Below are positions 33,288 through 42,088 of a stretch of DNA of 64,000 nt, one piece after another (position 1 is the stretch's first letter; every line of letters begins with the position of its first letter). This stretch comes from Streptomyces sp. NBC_01267 (GTDB lineage: Bacteria; Actinomycetota; Actinomycetes; Streptomycetales; Streptomycetaceae). Made by a program: the position numbers and the translations under genes. The DNA lies in NCBI RefSeq assembly GCF_036241575.1, contig NZ_CP108455.1, positions 5,997,001 to 6,061,000 on the forward strand, given 5' to 3'. The notes under the pieces were generated by a model, which did not search any database, had not been told where the DNA came from, and was given only the letters and a program-made list of their open reading frames with translations.

Positions 33288-33620
33288 CCGCGCGGTGTCG
33301 GCCGGGGTACGCGTCCGCCGCTTCGGGCCGCCGGAATCCCGGGGAGTCCGGCGACGTGATTGTGGGTAAACGTCCCTTATGGCGGATCGCATCGCAAATG
33401 GGGTGTGACTCGGGCCACGCGAATTGGGCGTAACACTCCTCGAAGCCACGCGATGACCTAAGAGGTGGTAGCCGAAGAGGGAATGCGAGCGTCGTTGACG
33501 GCGCTGTACAGCTCCGAGGCTCAGCCCGCGCCGTCGGTACATCCCCAGCCGGCGGTCGTCGGCTCCAGGCCCGTCAAGGGCGGAGTCGGAAGCCGTTTCC
33601 ATCGTTTCGAGAGGTTGTTC
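33288..33620 (+). other. whiH-hrdB intergenic region and hrdB leader
   Basis: A 333-bp gap. It holds an ECF-type promoter (33430-33456) and a leader of about 155 nt before the hrdB GTG. The frame is open from 33465, but that extension is not part of known HrdB proteins. A smaller part (33288-33425) shows no recognisable element. Confidence 0.6.
33430..33456 (+). promoter_or_regulatory. ECF-type promoter of hrdB
   Basis: GTAAC (33430-33434) and CGATGA (33451-33456) are 16 bp apart, resembling the hrdB promoter reported to be read by the ECF sigma factor ShbA. Confidence 0.65.
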
Positions 33621-35165
33621 GTGTCGGCCAGCACATCCCGTACTCTCCCGCCGGAGATCGCCGAGTCCGAGTCTGTCATGGCGCTCATCGAGCGGGGAAA
33701 GGCTGATGGGCAGATCGCCGGCGACGACGTGCGCCGGGCCTTCGAGGCTGACCAGATTCCGGCCACCCAGTGGAAGAACGTTCTGCGCAGCCTCAACCAG
33801 ATCCTCGAGGAAGAGGGTGTGACTCTGATGGTCAGTGCCGCGGAGTCGCCCAAGCGCCCCCGCAAGAGCGTCGCAGCGAAGAGCCCGGTGAAGCGCACCG
33901 CGACCAGGACCGTCGCGGTCAAGACGACCGCGGCGAAGACCGTGGCGGCCACTGCGGCCCCTTCGGCCGACAGCGTGGACGCCGTGGCTGACGACGCCGA
34001 GCCCGCGAAGAAGGCTGCCGCCAAGAAGGTAGCGGCCAAGAAGACCGCCACGAAGAAGACGGCGGCCAAGAAGACGGCCAAGAAGACCGCCTCCAAGAAG
34101 GATGCCGACGACCTCCACGACGGTGACGAGGCCGCCGAGGAGACCCCGGCGGCCAAGGCCGGCGAAGAGGAGGAAGAGGGCGGCGAGGCCAAGGGCTTCG
34201 TCCTCTCCGACGACGACGAGGACGACGCGCCCGCGCAGCAGGTCGCCGTCGCCGGTGCCACCGCAGACCCGGTCAAGGACTATCTGAAGCAGATCGGCAA
34301 GGTCCCGCTCCTCAACGCGGAGCAGGAGGTGGAGCTCGCCAAGCGCATCGAGGCGGGGCTCTTCGCCGAGGACAAGCTGGCCAACTCCGACAAGCTCGCG
34401 CCGAAGCTGAAGCGCGAGCTGGAGATCATCGCCGAGGACGGCCGCCGGGCCAAGAACCACCTCCTGGAGGCCAACCTCCGCCTGGTCGTCTCGCTCGCCA
34501 AGCGCTACACGGGCCGCGGCATGCTCTTCCTGGACCTGATCCAGGAGGGCAACCTCGGTCTCATCCGCGCAGTCGAGAAGTTCGACTACACCAAGGGCTA
34601 CAAGTTCTCCACGTACGCCACCTGGTGGATCCGTCAGGCGATCACCCGCGCCATGGCTGACCAGGCCCGCACCATCCGTATCCCGGTGCACATGGTCGAG
34701 GTCATCAACAAGCTCGCGCGCGTCCAGCGCCAGATGCTCCAGGACCTGGGCCGTGAGCCCACCCCGGAGGAGCTGGCCAAGGAGCTCGACATGACCCCCG
34801 AGAAGGTCATCGAGGTCCAGAAGTACGGCCGTGAGCCGATCTCGCTCCACACTCCTCTGGGTGAGGACGGCGACAGCGAGTTCGGTGACCTCATCGAGGA
34901 CTCCGAGGCGGTCGTTCCGGCCGACGCGGTCAGCTTCACGCTCCTCCAGGAGCAGCTGCACTCGGTCCTGGACACGCTGTCCGAGCGGGAGGCCGGCGTG
35001 GTCTCCATGCGGTTCGGCCTCACCGACGGTCAGCCGAAGACGCTCGACGAGATCGGCAAGGTCTACGGCGTGACGCGTGAGCGCATCCGCCAGATCGAGT
35101 CGAAGACCATGTCGAAGCTGCGTCACCCGTCGCGTTCGCAGGTCCTGCGCGACTACCTCGACTGA
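33621..35165 (+). CDS. hrdB: Principal RNA polymerase sigma factor HrdB
   Basis: A 514-residue group 1 sigma factor, essential for vegetative transcription. The start is GTG 33621 ([14 protein letters not shown]) with GAGAGG upstream, matching the known S. coelicolor N-terminus. After region 1.1-like sequence comes a long Lys/Ala repeat segment (about residues 75-155; [16 protein letters not shown]) and acidic stretch, then regions 1.2 ([16 protein letters not shown]), 2 ([20 protein letters not shown]), 3 and 4.2 ([19 protein letters not shown]). A strong terminator follows the stop. Confidence 0.98.
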   Translation: MSASTSRTLPPEIAESESVMALIERGKADGQIAGDDVRRAFEADQIPATQWKNVLRSLNQILEEEGVTLMVSAAESPKRPRKSVAAKSPVKRTATRTVAVKTTAAKTVAATAAPSADSVDAVADDAEPAKKAAAKKVAAKKTATKKTAAKKTAKKTASKKDADDLHDGDEAAEETPAAKAGEEEEEGGEAKGFVLSDDDEDDAPAQQVAVAGATADPVKDYLKQIGKVPLLNAEQEVELAKRIEAGLFAEDKLANSDKLAPKLKRELEIIAEDGRRAKNHLLEANLRLVVSLAKRYTGRGMLFLDLIQEGNLGLIRAVEKFDYTKGYKFSTYATWWIRQAITRAMADQARTIRIPVHMVEVINKLARVQRQMLQDLGREPTPEELAKELDMTPEKVIEVQKYGREPISLHTPLGEDGDSEFGDLIEDSEAVVPADAVSFTLLQEQLHSVLDTLSEREAGVVSMRFGLTDGQPKTLDEIGKVYGVTRERIRQIESKTMSKLRHPSRSQVLRDYLD

Positions 35166-35188
35166 GCCGTCACGGCTGAGTTCTGCAG

Positions 35189-35226
35189 CGGGCCCGGATC
35201 TCTCCGGTACGAGAGATCCGGGCCCG
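35189..35226 (+). terminator. Terminator of hrdB
   Basis: Perfect 16-bp arms beginning CGGGCCCGGATCTCTC with a 6-nt loop, 23 bp after the stop. Confidence 0.92.
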
Positions 35227-35309
35227 TTGTGTATGCACGAGTGGATGCGGGCGGCGACAGGCTGGTTGACTCCGGGTGAGGAGAATTCACCGGAGAGTCA
35301 GGAAGCTGT

Positions 35310-36128
35310 ATGCGTCGTCCTATCGTCCGAGCGCTGGTCGGGGTGGTGACGCTGGCCGCGGCAGCGGTGCCGTCGGCCGCGCCGGCGTCTGCCGCCACTG
35401 CTGTGATCGGCGGTCACGCCGTGTCCGTCGTCGAGAGCCCCTGGGCGGTGGCTGTGTCCAGCCGTCAACGGTTCGGGGGAGACAGGGCGGGCCAGTTCTG
35501 CGGGGGAGTGGTGGTGGCCCCGCGCGAGGTGGTCACGGCCGCCCACTGTCTGAGCAGCGAAGTGCTCGGCACTCGGTTGAGCCAGGTGCATGATCTGAAG
35601 GTCATTGCAGGCCGCAGCGATCTGCGGACATCTGCCGGCCGTGAGATCGGGGTGAGCTCCACATGGATCGACCCCCGCCACGACCCGGTCAGCAATGCCG
35701 GTGACCTGGCGGTGCTGACCCTGTCGAGGGCGCTGCCCGGATCGGATGCGATCAGGATGGCCGACCCGGGCGATCCCGCGGAGCGGCCGGGCACCGACGC
35801 CACCGTTTACGGATGGGGTGACGTGGCGGGCACGGGGAGCTACCCCGCGGTGCTGCGTGCGACCCAGGTCTCGGTTCTGCCTGACGCGCGGTGCGCATCG
35901 GCGTACCCCGGGTCGTCGAGCGGGACGTTTCAGGCGGCGACCATGCTGTGCGCCGGGGAGACTCGGGGTGGGCACGACGCCTGCCAGGGCGACAGCGGGG
36001 GTCCGCTGGTTGCCCGCGGGCGACTCATCGGCCTGGTCTCGTGGGGGGCGGGCTGTGGCCGCGCGAAGAGCCCCGGGGTCTACACCCGGCTGTCGGCCAT
36101 GGCTGCAGCTGTCGCCGACCACGGCTGA
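35310..36128 (+). CDS. Secreted trypsin-like serine protease
   Basis: A 272-residue S1 family peptidase. The signal peptide has a basic N-terminus, an Ala/Val-rich core and a probable AxA cleavage site (PASAATA), followed by AVIGGHAVSV as the mature N-terminus. The triad is His in VTAAHC, Asp in NAGDLAVL and Ser in CQGDSGGPL. SWGAGCGRAKSPGVYTRL is the usual C-terminal part. The ATG follows AGGAAG. Unlike the protease pair at 0.9-3.3 kb it lacks a lipobox, so it should be released. Confidence 0.94.
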   Translation: MRRPIVRALVGVVTLAAAAVPSAAPASAATAVIGGHAVSVVESPWAVAVSSRQRFGGDRAGQFCGGVVVAPREVVTAAHCLSSEVLGTRLSQVHDLKVIAGRSDLRTSAGREIGVSSTWIDPRHDPVSNAGDLAVLTLSRALPGSDAIRMADPGDPAERPGTDATVYGWGDVAGTGSYPAVLRATQVSVLPDARCASAYPGSSSGTFQAATMLCAGETRGGHDACQGDSGGPLVARGRLIGLVSWGAGCGRAKSPGVYTRLSAMAAAVADHG

Positions 36129-36169
36129 CCCGGGAAAGTCCCGGAACGAGCCCGGTTCGGGGCATGAGA

Positions 36170-36209
36170 ACGGGCGGCCTCTCCTGTGGATACAGGCCGG
36201 GCCGCCCGT
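36170..36209. terminator. Bidirectional terminator
   Basis: 10-bp arms ACGGGCGGCC and GGCCGCCCGT enclose an inner CCTGT/ACAGG hairpin. It lies between a protease gene and a convergent small gene. Confidence 0.8.
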
Positions 36210-36254
36210 CGACCGGACTGCGACCGGTCCCTGGCTCGTCGTGGTTGCGAGGTG

Positions 36255-36485
36255 TCAGCGGTCCTCTTCTTCGGAATGTGCCGGCACAGCCGTGAGGCGG
36301 TCCGTCTCATCCTGTATGTCCGCGGCGATCTTCTTGAGTTCTGGCTCGAACTTGCGACCGTGGTGGGCGCAGAAGAGCAGTTCGCCGCCGCTGGTGAGGA
36401 CAACGCGCAGGTATGCCTGGGCGCCGCATCGGTCGCAGCGGTCAGCGGCCGTCAGCGGGCTCGCGGGGGTCAGAACAGTAGTCAC
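36255..36485 (-). CDS. Small zinc-ribbon-like protein (DUF7455-like)
   Basis: A 76-residue cytoplasmic protein found widely in actinobacteria. Cys residues in DRCDRCGAQAY and later a CAHHGRKF motif suggest a single zinc-binding site. The C-terminal half is a charged helix. Function is unknown. The start is GTG 36485 with AGAAGAGG upstream. It lies between hrdB and parE. Confidence 0.82.
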   Translation of the reverse strand: MTTVLTPASPLTAADRCDRCGAQAYLRVVLTSGGELLFCAHHGRKFEPELKKIAADIQDETDRLTAVPAHSEEEDR

Positions 36486-36567
36486 GTCGCCTCTTCTCTA
36501 GCTCGACGAGCTGTCGTACCAGGGTCAACATCCAACCAGGCCGAAAACGTTCCCGCTCGTGGCTTTT

Positions 36568-36588
36568 CCTTGAAAATTTTTGTCAAGG
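36568..36588. repeat. AT-rich inverted repeat
   Basis: CCTTGA and TCAAGG flank AAATTTTTG. On the minus strand the same bases read TTGACA, a -35-like hexamer. Runs of A/T are rare in this genome. Confidence 0.6.
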
Positions 36589-36769
36589 TGGCTGTCTGTC
36601 GCCGGTTGGCGGCGAATAGGCCGTATTGCGGTGGCTTTACGGTTTCGCGTTGCTTGTCTTCGTTTTGATCCTCCCGGCTGGCTGCCGGTTGTTGATGAGG
36701 ACGTGCCCGGAGCCTAAATGGTTCATGCGTGGAAGGGAACGTGATGTGTGCTTCACTCCAACGAGCGAT

Positions 36770-36783
36770 CGAACAGGTGTACG
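36770..36783 (+). promoter_or_regulatory. Candidate SOS-like box upstream of parE
   Basis: CGAACAGGTGTACG fits CGAACRNRYGTTYG at 13 of 14 positions, about 137 bp upstream of the parE start. It could be chance; parE is not a classic SOS gene. Confidence 0.35.
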
Positions 36784-36919
36784 GTGCCGGTTTGAGTCCG
36801 GACGTCTTCTAGGGTGGCGTAACAACGCCTCTACCAGGGCTCGGTACCCTCTGACGGGCGACCGACGCCTGGCCTGTACCCACTGGGCCCCAAAATAAAT
36901 TCAGCGAGGAGCGAACCGC

Positions 36920-39040
36920 GTGACCGCCGATACGTCCGTGCCGTCCACTGCGCTGCTGAGTGGAGCAGACCGTGATGGCTCCAACTACACCGCGCGGCAC
37001 CTGCTCGTACTCGAAGGGCTCGAAGCGGTCCGTAAGCGGCCCGGTATGTACATCGGGTCCACCGACAGCCGCGGCCTGATGCACTGCCTCTGGGAGATCA
37101 TCGACAACTCGGTCGACGAAGCTCTCGGCGGCTACTGCGACCACATCGATGTGATTCTCCACGAGGACGGCTCCGTCGAGGTCCGGGACAACGGGCGCGG
37201 CATTCCGGTCGACGTCGAGCCCAAGACCGGACTGTCCGGCGTCGAGGTCGTGATGACCAAGCTGCATGCGGGCGGCAAGTTCGGGGGTGGCTCGTACGCC
37301 GCCTCCGGAGGCCTGCACGGTGTCGGCGCCTCCGTCGTCAACGCGCTCTCGGCCCGGCTGGACGTCGAGGTCGACCGGAACAGTGCCACGCACTCCATCA
37401 GCTTCCGCCGGGGCGTCCCCGGCATGTTCACCGAGGCGGGCCCCGACAGCCCCTTCGACCCGGCCAACGGCCTGCGCAAGGCCAAGCGGGTACCCAAGAC
37501 GAGGACCGGCACCCGCGTCCGCTACTGGGCCGACCGCCAGATCTTCCTCAAGGACGCCAAGCTCTCTCTGGACCACCTGTACCAGCGGGCCCGCCAGACG
37601 GCCTTCCTCGTTCCGGGGCTGACCCTCGTGGTGCGGGACGAGCGCGGTCTGGACGGTGCGGGGAAGACGGAGGAAACCTTCCGCTTCGACGGCGGGATCA
37701 GCGAATTCTGTGAGTACCTCGCACAGGACAAGGCCGTCTGCGACGTCCAGCGGCTGACCGGCCATGGCACGTTCAAGGAGACCGTCCCGGTCCTCGACGA
37801 CCGGGGCCACATGACGCCCACCGAGGTCACCCGCGATCTCGGCGTGGACATCGCGCTGCGCTGGGGCACCGGCTACGAAACGACCGTCAAGTCGTTCGTC
37901 AACATCATCGCGACGCCCAAGGGCGGCACCCATGTGTCCGGCTTCGAGCGCTCCCTCACCAAGACCGTCAACGAGGTGCTGCGCTCGGCCAAGCTCCTGC
38001 GCGTCGCCGAGGACGATGTCGTCAAGGACGACGCGCTGGAAGGGCTGACCGCGGTGGTGACCGTGCGGCTCGCGGAGCCCCAGTTCGAGGGGCAGACCAA
38101 GGAGGTACTCGGCACCTCCGCGGCCAACCGGATCGTCGCGAACGTGGTGGCCAAGGAGCTCAAGGCGTTCCTGACCTCCACCAAGCGTGACGCCAAGGCC
38201 CAGGCCCGTGCGGTGCTGGAGAAGGCCGTCGCAGCCGCCCGTACGCGGATCGCGGCCCGTCAGCACAAGGATGCGCAGCGCCGCAAGACCGCGTTGGAGT
38301 CCTCCTCGCTGCCGGCCAAGCTCGCCGACTGCCGCAGCGACGACGTCGGGCGGAGCGAGCTCTTCATCGTGGAGGGGGACTCCGCGCTCGGTACGGCCAA
38401 GCTCGCCCGGAACTCCGAATTCCAGGCGCTGCTGCCGATTCGGGGCAAGATCCTCAACGTTCAGAAGTCGTCCGTCTCGGACATGCTGAAGAACGCCGAG
38501 TGCGGGGCCATCATCCAGGTCATAGGAGCCGGGTCGGGACGGACCTTCGACATCGATGCGGCGCGCTACGGAAAGATCGTCCTGCTCGTCGACGCGGACG
38601 TGGACGGCGCGCACATCCGATGTCTGCTCCTCACGCTCTTCCAGCGCTACATGCGGCCGATGGTGGAGGCGGGACGGGTCTTCGCGGCCGTGCCGCCCCT
38701 GCACCGCATCGAGCTGGTCCAGCCCAAGAAGGGGCAGGACAAGTACGTCTACACGTACTCGGACAACGAGCTCCGGCAGAAGCTCCTGGAGTTCCAGCGC
38801 AAGAACGTCCGGATCAAGGACTCCATCCAGCGGTACAAGGGGCTGGGCGAGATGGACGCCGACCAGCTGGCGGAGACCACGATGGATCCCCGGTTCCGGA
38901 CGCTGCGGAGGATCAACATCGGTGACCTCGACTCGTCGGAGCAGGTCTTCGATCTGCTGATGGGCAACGAGGTGGCCCCCCGCAAGGAGTTCATCACCAG
39001 CTCCGCGGCGACGCTGGACCGCTCGCGCATCGACGCCTGA
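36920..39040 (+). CDS. parE: Topoisomerase IV subunit B (ParE)
   Basis: A 706-residue GyrB/ParE-type ATPase subunit. The ATP site is EIIDNSVDEALGG and VRDNGRGIPVD, the lid region is HAGGKFGGGSY and GLHGVGASVVNALS; the TOPRIM domain has EGDSALGTAK and VDADVDGAHIR; the tail is YKGLGEMDADQLAETTMDP. It is called ParE because a ParC-like subunit lies 20 kb away and Streptomyces carries separate gyrase genes near oriC. The GTG start follows CGAGGAGCG. A strong terminator follows. Confidence 0.93.
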   Translation: MTADTSVPSTALLSGADRDGSNYTARHLLVLEGLEAVRKRPGMYIGSTDSRGLMHCLWEIIDNSVDEALGGYCDHIDVILHEDGSVEVRDNGRGIPVDVEPKTGLSGVEVVMTKLHAGGKFGGGSYAASGGLHGVGASVVNALSARLDVEVDRNSATHSISFRRGVPGMFTEAGPDSPFDPANGLRKAKRVPKTRTGTRVRYWADRQIFLKDAKLSLDHLYQRARQTAFLVPGLTLVVRDERGLDGAGKTEETFRFDGGISEFCEYLAQDKAVCDVQRLTGHGTFKETVPVLDDRGHMTPTEVTRDLGVDIALRWGTGYETTVKSFVNIIATPKGGTHVSGFERSLTKTVNEVLRSAKLLRVAEDDVVKDDALEGLTAVVTVRLAEPQFEGQTKEVLGTSAANRIVANVVAKELKAFLTSTKRDAKAQARAVLEKAVAAARTRIAARQHKDAQRRKTALESSSLPAKLADCRSDDVGRSELFIVEGDSALGTAKLARNSEFQALLPIRGKILNVQKSSVSDMLKNAECGAIIQVIGAGSGRTFDIDAARYGKIVLLVDADVDGAHIRCLLLTLFQRYMRPMVEAGRVFAAVPPLHRIELVQPKKGQDKYVYTYSDNELRQKLLEFQRKNVRIKDSIQRYKGLGEMDADQLAETTMDPRFRTLRRINIGDLDSSEQVFDLLMGNEVAPRKEFITSSAATLDRSRIDA

Positions 39041-39065
39041 GCCGGGGATCTCGCGGCTCCATTCC

Positions 39066-39093
39066 TGCGGCTCCACCCACGGGTGGAGCCGCA
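39066..39093 (+). terminator. Terminator after parE
   Basis: Perfect 13-bp arms TGCGGCTCCACCC and GGGTGGAGCCGCA around AC. Confidence 0.88.
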
Positions 39094-39188
39094 AGATCCA
39101 CCCTCGCTCCACCCCTGCTCCGATCTGCTGACCCGTGCTTCTCCGTAGCGTCGAAGGCCTACTCCTTCCCCGCTCACCGGAGGCATTC

Positions 39189-39710
39189 ATGTCAGCGTCC
39201 ACGCTCACCGACGTCGTGGTGATCGTCGCGGTCGTCGCACTGGTGCTCGCGCGACAGTTCCGGCCGCAGAGGATCGGCCGCGACAGGCGGTGGTGGCTTC
39301 TGCCCGCGGTACTGGTTTTTGTCTCTCTGCGCCAGCACGGGCTGCTCGACGTGCATCACCGCACCGCGTCCGTCGCGCTGATAGCCGGAGAGCTGCTGGC
39401 AGGTCTGGTGATGGGGGCCGGCTGGGCCTGGACCACCAAGGTCTGGAGCGAGGCCGACGGCACCGTCTGGGCCAGGGGCACCAAGGCCACGGCCGCCGTC
39501 TGGGTGGTGGGACTGCTGGTGCGGTTCGGGGTCGCGGGTATCGGTGCGATGGCCGGGGTGCGACTGGGCACCGGAGCGATGCTTCTCGCGCTGGCGTCCT
39601 CCCTGCTCGTACGGTCCGGAGTGCTGGCGTGGCGGGCCGGGCAGATACACCCGACGTACCGTGTTTCTGCCGCAGGATCGCCCGGACAGGGATGGAAGGA
39701 CCGCGTATGA
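39189..39710 (+). CDS. Integral membrane protein (DUF1453-like)
   Basis: A 173-residue protein with about four to five hydrophobic segments (VVVIVAVVALVLA, WWLLPAVLVFVSL, ALIAGELLAGLVMGAG, AVWVVGLLVRFGVAG, ALASSLLVRSG). The start is ATG 39189 after GGAGG. Its stop overlaps the start of the histidine kinase gene by ATGA, so the three genes to 41520 form an operon with translational coupling. It may be an accessory sensor for the kinase, but nothing shows this directly. Confidence 0.78.
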   Translation: MSASTLTDVVVIVAVVALVLARQFRPQRIGRDRRWWLLPAVLVFVSLRQHGLLDVHHRTASVALIAGELLAGLVMGAGWAWTTKVWSEADGTVWARGTKATAAVWVVGLLVRFGVAGIGAMAGVRLGTGAMLLALASSLLVRSGVLAWRAGQIHPTYRVSAAGSPGQGWKDRV

Positions 39711-40855
39711 CGCTCGCTGTCTGGACGACCTGGCCCTCCCGGGAGGCGCTCACCCGGGCCGACCGGACCCGCGCACGCCGTGCGTTCGGCTGGGGTGTGC
39801 GGCTCGTCGTTCTGGGGGCACTGATGTGGAGCCCCTTCGCGCGGATCGGCACCCATGGGTGGGTCCTGGCTGCCGCTGTGGCCTCCATCGCGGGCTGCGC
39901 CGTCGTCGCCCGGGGTTTCTTCCGGACCAGTCTGGAACACCGGCTGTGGCCCTCTGTGGGGCTCCTCGTGGTGCTGATGGGCGCGGCCGTCCTGGGGCAT
40001 GCGGCCGGGTTCCCGATCCCGGCCGCGGTGCTCTGGTGCGGGTGCGCCGTCACCGCTCTGGAGCGGCTGCCGCTCGCGGCGGCGCTGCCCTGCACCGCGA
40101 CCGCGCTGGCCGCCTACGCGCTGGTGAGCGACGACCAGCGGCTGACGATCACGATCACCACGGTGGGCCTGGCGCTCGCCGGATACGTCCTGCGGCTCGA
40201 CGCCGAGGCCCGGGGCAGTGCCCAGCGGCTGCTCACGCAGGAACGGGCGGCCCTGGCCGCCGAGGCGGAGACCGCCGCGCTGGCCGAGCGGTCCCGGATC
40301 GCCCGCGAGATCCATGACGTGCTCGCCCACAGCCTCTCCGCGCAGATGGTGCACCTGGAGGCCGCCCGACTGCTGATCGAACGGGACGCCGGACGGGAGC
40401 AGATCCTGGAGCGCGTGGTCGCCGCGCGCGGAATGGCGCGTGAGGGGCTGGCCGAGACCCGGCAGGCGCTCTCGGCGCTGCGTGGGGAGATGACGCCGGT
40501 GGAGGAGTTTCTGCAGGAGGTGGTAGGCGGCGCCCGGCTGGCGGTTGCGGGGAGACGCAGGCCTCTGCCCGCTGAAGCGTCCCAGGCCGTTCGGCGGGTG
40601 GCGCAGGAGGCGATGACGAATGTGCGCAAGCATGCGCCGGGCGCCGAGGTTTCCGTACGGCTGGAGTATCTGGCCGACGAAATCACCCTGGAAATAAGGG
40701 ACTCGGGGGCCCGGGGGCTGGGTGGCGAGCTCGCTGTCAGTGGCTCGGGTTACGGTCTGGTGGGAATGCGGGAGCGCGCCGAACTGCTCGGCGGGACTCT
40801 TGAGGCCGGACCCGACGAGGAGGGCTTCTTGGTACGGCTGAAGGTGCCGGCATGA
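39707..40855 (+). CDS. Sensor histidine kinase (NarL-type partner, HisKA_3)
   Basis: A 382-residue membrane kinase. Four to six hydrophobic segments occupy residues about 30-165. The dimerisation domain carries the phosphoacceptor His in RSRIAREIHDVLAHSLSAQM; the ATPase domain has QEAMTNVRKHAPG, IRDSG and GYGLVGMRERAELLGG. No extracellular sensor domain is obvious. Start and stop each overlap the neighbour by ATGA. Confidence 0.93.
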   Translation: MTLAVWTTWPSREALTRADRTRARRAFGWGVRLVVLGALMWSPFARIGTHGWVLAAAVASIAGCAVVARGFFRTSLEHRLWPSVGLLVVLMGAAVLGHAAGFPIPAAVLWCGCAVTALERLPLAAALPCTATALAAYALVSDDQRLTITITTVGLALAGYVLRLDAEARGSAQRLLTQERAALAAEAETAALAERSRIAREIHDVLAHSLSAQMVHLEAARLLIERDAGREQILERVVAARGMAREGLAETRQALSALRGEMTPVEEFLQEVVGGARLAVAGRRRPLPAEASQAVRRVAQEAMTNVRKHAPGAEVSVRLEYLADEITLEIRDSGARGLGGELAVSGSGYGLVGMRERAELLGGTLEAGPDEEGFLVRLKVPA

Positions 40856-41520
40856 CGGCTCGGGTGGTGGTCGCCGACGACCAGTCCGTTGTGCGCGAGG
40901 GCATCGTGATGCTGCTGGGGCTGTTGCCGGGGATCGAGGTGATCGGTGCGGCGAAGGACGGTGTGGAAGCGGTCGCGCTGGTGGCCGAACTCGCCCCCGA
41001 CGTGGTGCTGATGGACCTGCGGATGCCTCGTTGCGACGGAGTGGAGGCGACCCGTCGTATCCGTGCGGAACACCCGTCCACCCAGGTCGTGGTGCTCACG
41101 ACGTTCGCGGACGACGACTCGCTCTTCCTCGCGCTGCAGGCCGGAGCCCGTGGATTCCTGACCAAGGACGCCGGCGGGGACGAGATCGTGCGGGCCATCG
41201 AGGACGTGATGGCGGGCCAGGCCGGGCTCTCGCCCAGCGTGCAGCGGCTGCTCGTCGAGAGGGTCACCTCCCAGGCCCCCGCACCGGCCGTGGTGGATCT
41301 GCCCGACGGGCTCACCCGGCGCGAGGCCGAGATCCTGGCGCTCATCGCGGAGGGACTCTCCAACCCGGAGATCTCCCGTGCACTGCACATCTCCACGGCC
41401 ACGGTGAAGACGCACATCAACAACCTCTTCGCCAAGACCGGGGTGCGCGACCGTGCGCAGGCGATGCGGTACGCCTATCAGCAGGGACTCGCACTGCCAC
41501 CGGGCACATCCATCACCTAA
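40852..41520 (+). CDS. NarL/FixJ-family response regulator
   Basis: A 222-residue regulator with a receiver domain (phosphoacceptor Asp54 in VLMDLRMP, Asp pair VVVADDQ, Lys in LTKDAG) and a LuxR-type helix-turn-helix (LTRREAEILALIAEGLSNPEISRALHISTATVKTHINNLFAK). It overlaps the kinase gene by 4 nt and is its obvious partner. The downstream DUF485/symporter pair on the same strand could be a target. Confidence 0.95.
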   Translation: MTARVVVADDQSVVREGIVMLLGLLPGIEVIGAAKDGVEAVALVAELAPDVVLMDLRMPRCDGVEATRRIRAEHPSTQVVVLTTFADDDSLFLALQAGARGFLTKDAGGDEIVRAIEDVMAGQAGLSPSVQRLLVERVTSQAPAPAVVDLPDGLTRREAEILALIAEGLSNPEISRALHISTATVKTHINNLFAKTGVRDRAQAMRYAYQQGLALPPGTSIT

Positions 41521-41617
41521 TGGGGTGAAGAGGGGGCGATAAGGGTTCGGAGACTCCTTCACGTACCCATCCTTGGGCACGCGGCTGCAGCGGTCGCGCA
41601 CAGGGAGAGGGTGTTCG

Positions 41618-42088
41618 GTGGAGAAGGACGACGGGCTCGACGCCGCTGAGGTGCGGTTGGACGACCCCTGGCAGGACGCGTTGGCCGCAGGCTGGGGCGA
41701 GTTGGACGGTACGGGCGCTCCTGCGCCCGTACCCGCGCAGGCAGCCCCCGGATGCAGCCGCAGTGCGGCCGACATCTATCTGGACGTGCAGAGCAGCGCC
41801 GCCTTCCAGGAAGTACGCAGCCGCTACCGGAGGTTCGTCGTTCCCGCGGTGTGCGGCTTCTTCGTCTGGTACGTGGCGTATGTCGTCCTGGCCACGACCG
41901 CACCCGGGTTCATGGCGCGTCCGGTCGCCGGAGCGGTGAACGTGGCGATGGTGGCGGGACTCGGACAGTTCCTCTCCACGTTCGTACTGACCTGGGCCTA
42001 CGCCCGTCACGCTCGGCTTCGCAGAGACCGGGCGGCGCTCCATCTCCGTTGGGACACACAGGAATTGACGCGAGGGATCAACCGTTGA
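41618..42088 (+). CDS. DUF485 membrane protein (symporter partner)
   Basis: A 156-residue protein with a ~65-residue charged/Pro-rich N-terminus and two hydrophobic segments (VVPAVCGFFVWYVAYVVLA and VNVAMVAGLGQFLSTFVLTWAY). DUF485 proteins (YjcH) usually precede acetate permease genes. The start is GTG 41618 after GGGAGAGG. Its TGA overlaps the TTG start of the symporter gene. Confidence 0.85.
   Translation: MEKDDGLDAAEVRLDDPWQDALAAGWGELDGTGAPAPVPAQAAPGCSRSAADIYLDVQSSAAFQEVRSRYRRFVVPAVCGFFVWYVAYVVLATTAPGFMARPVAGAVNVAMVAGLGQFLSTFVLTWAYARHARLRRDRAALHLRWDTQELTRGINR

Larger units (their letters stand above)
36486..36919. other. Divergent intergenic region upstream of parE
   Basis: 434 bp between the zinc-ribbon gene and parE. 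It is less GC-rich than its surroundings. It holds the inverted repeats AGCTCG-A-CGAGCT (36500-36512) and CCTTGA-N9-TCAAGG (36568-36588), a candidate SOS-like site (36770-36783) and a TAGGGT hexamer (36810-36815) that could be a parE -10. Confidence 0.55.

Noticed and set aside
33465..33620. 52-codon upstream extension of HrdB
   Set aside because: Known HrdB starts at [14 protein letters not shown] 33621 has its own ribosome site, and the stretch lies just after the promoter as an untranslated leader.
32700..35126. Open frame of 808 codons antisense to whiH and hrdB
   Set aside because: It runs through two well-known genes and its Leu/Gly-rich sequence is the reverse of the HrdB Lys/Ala repeats.
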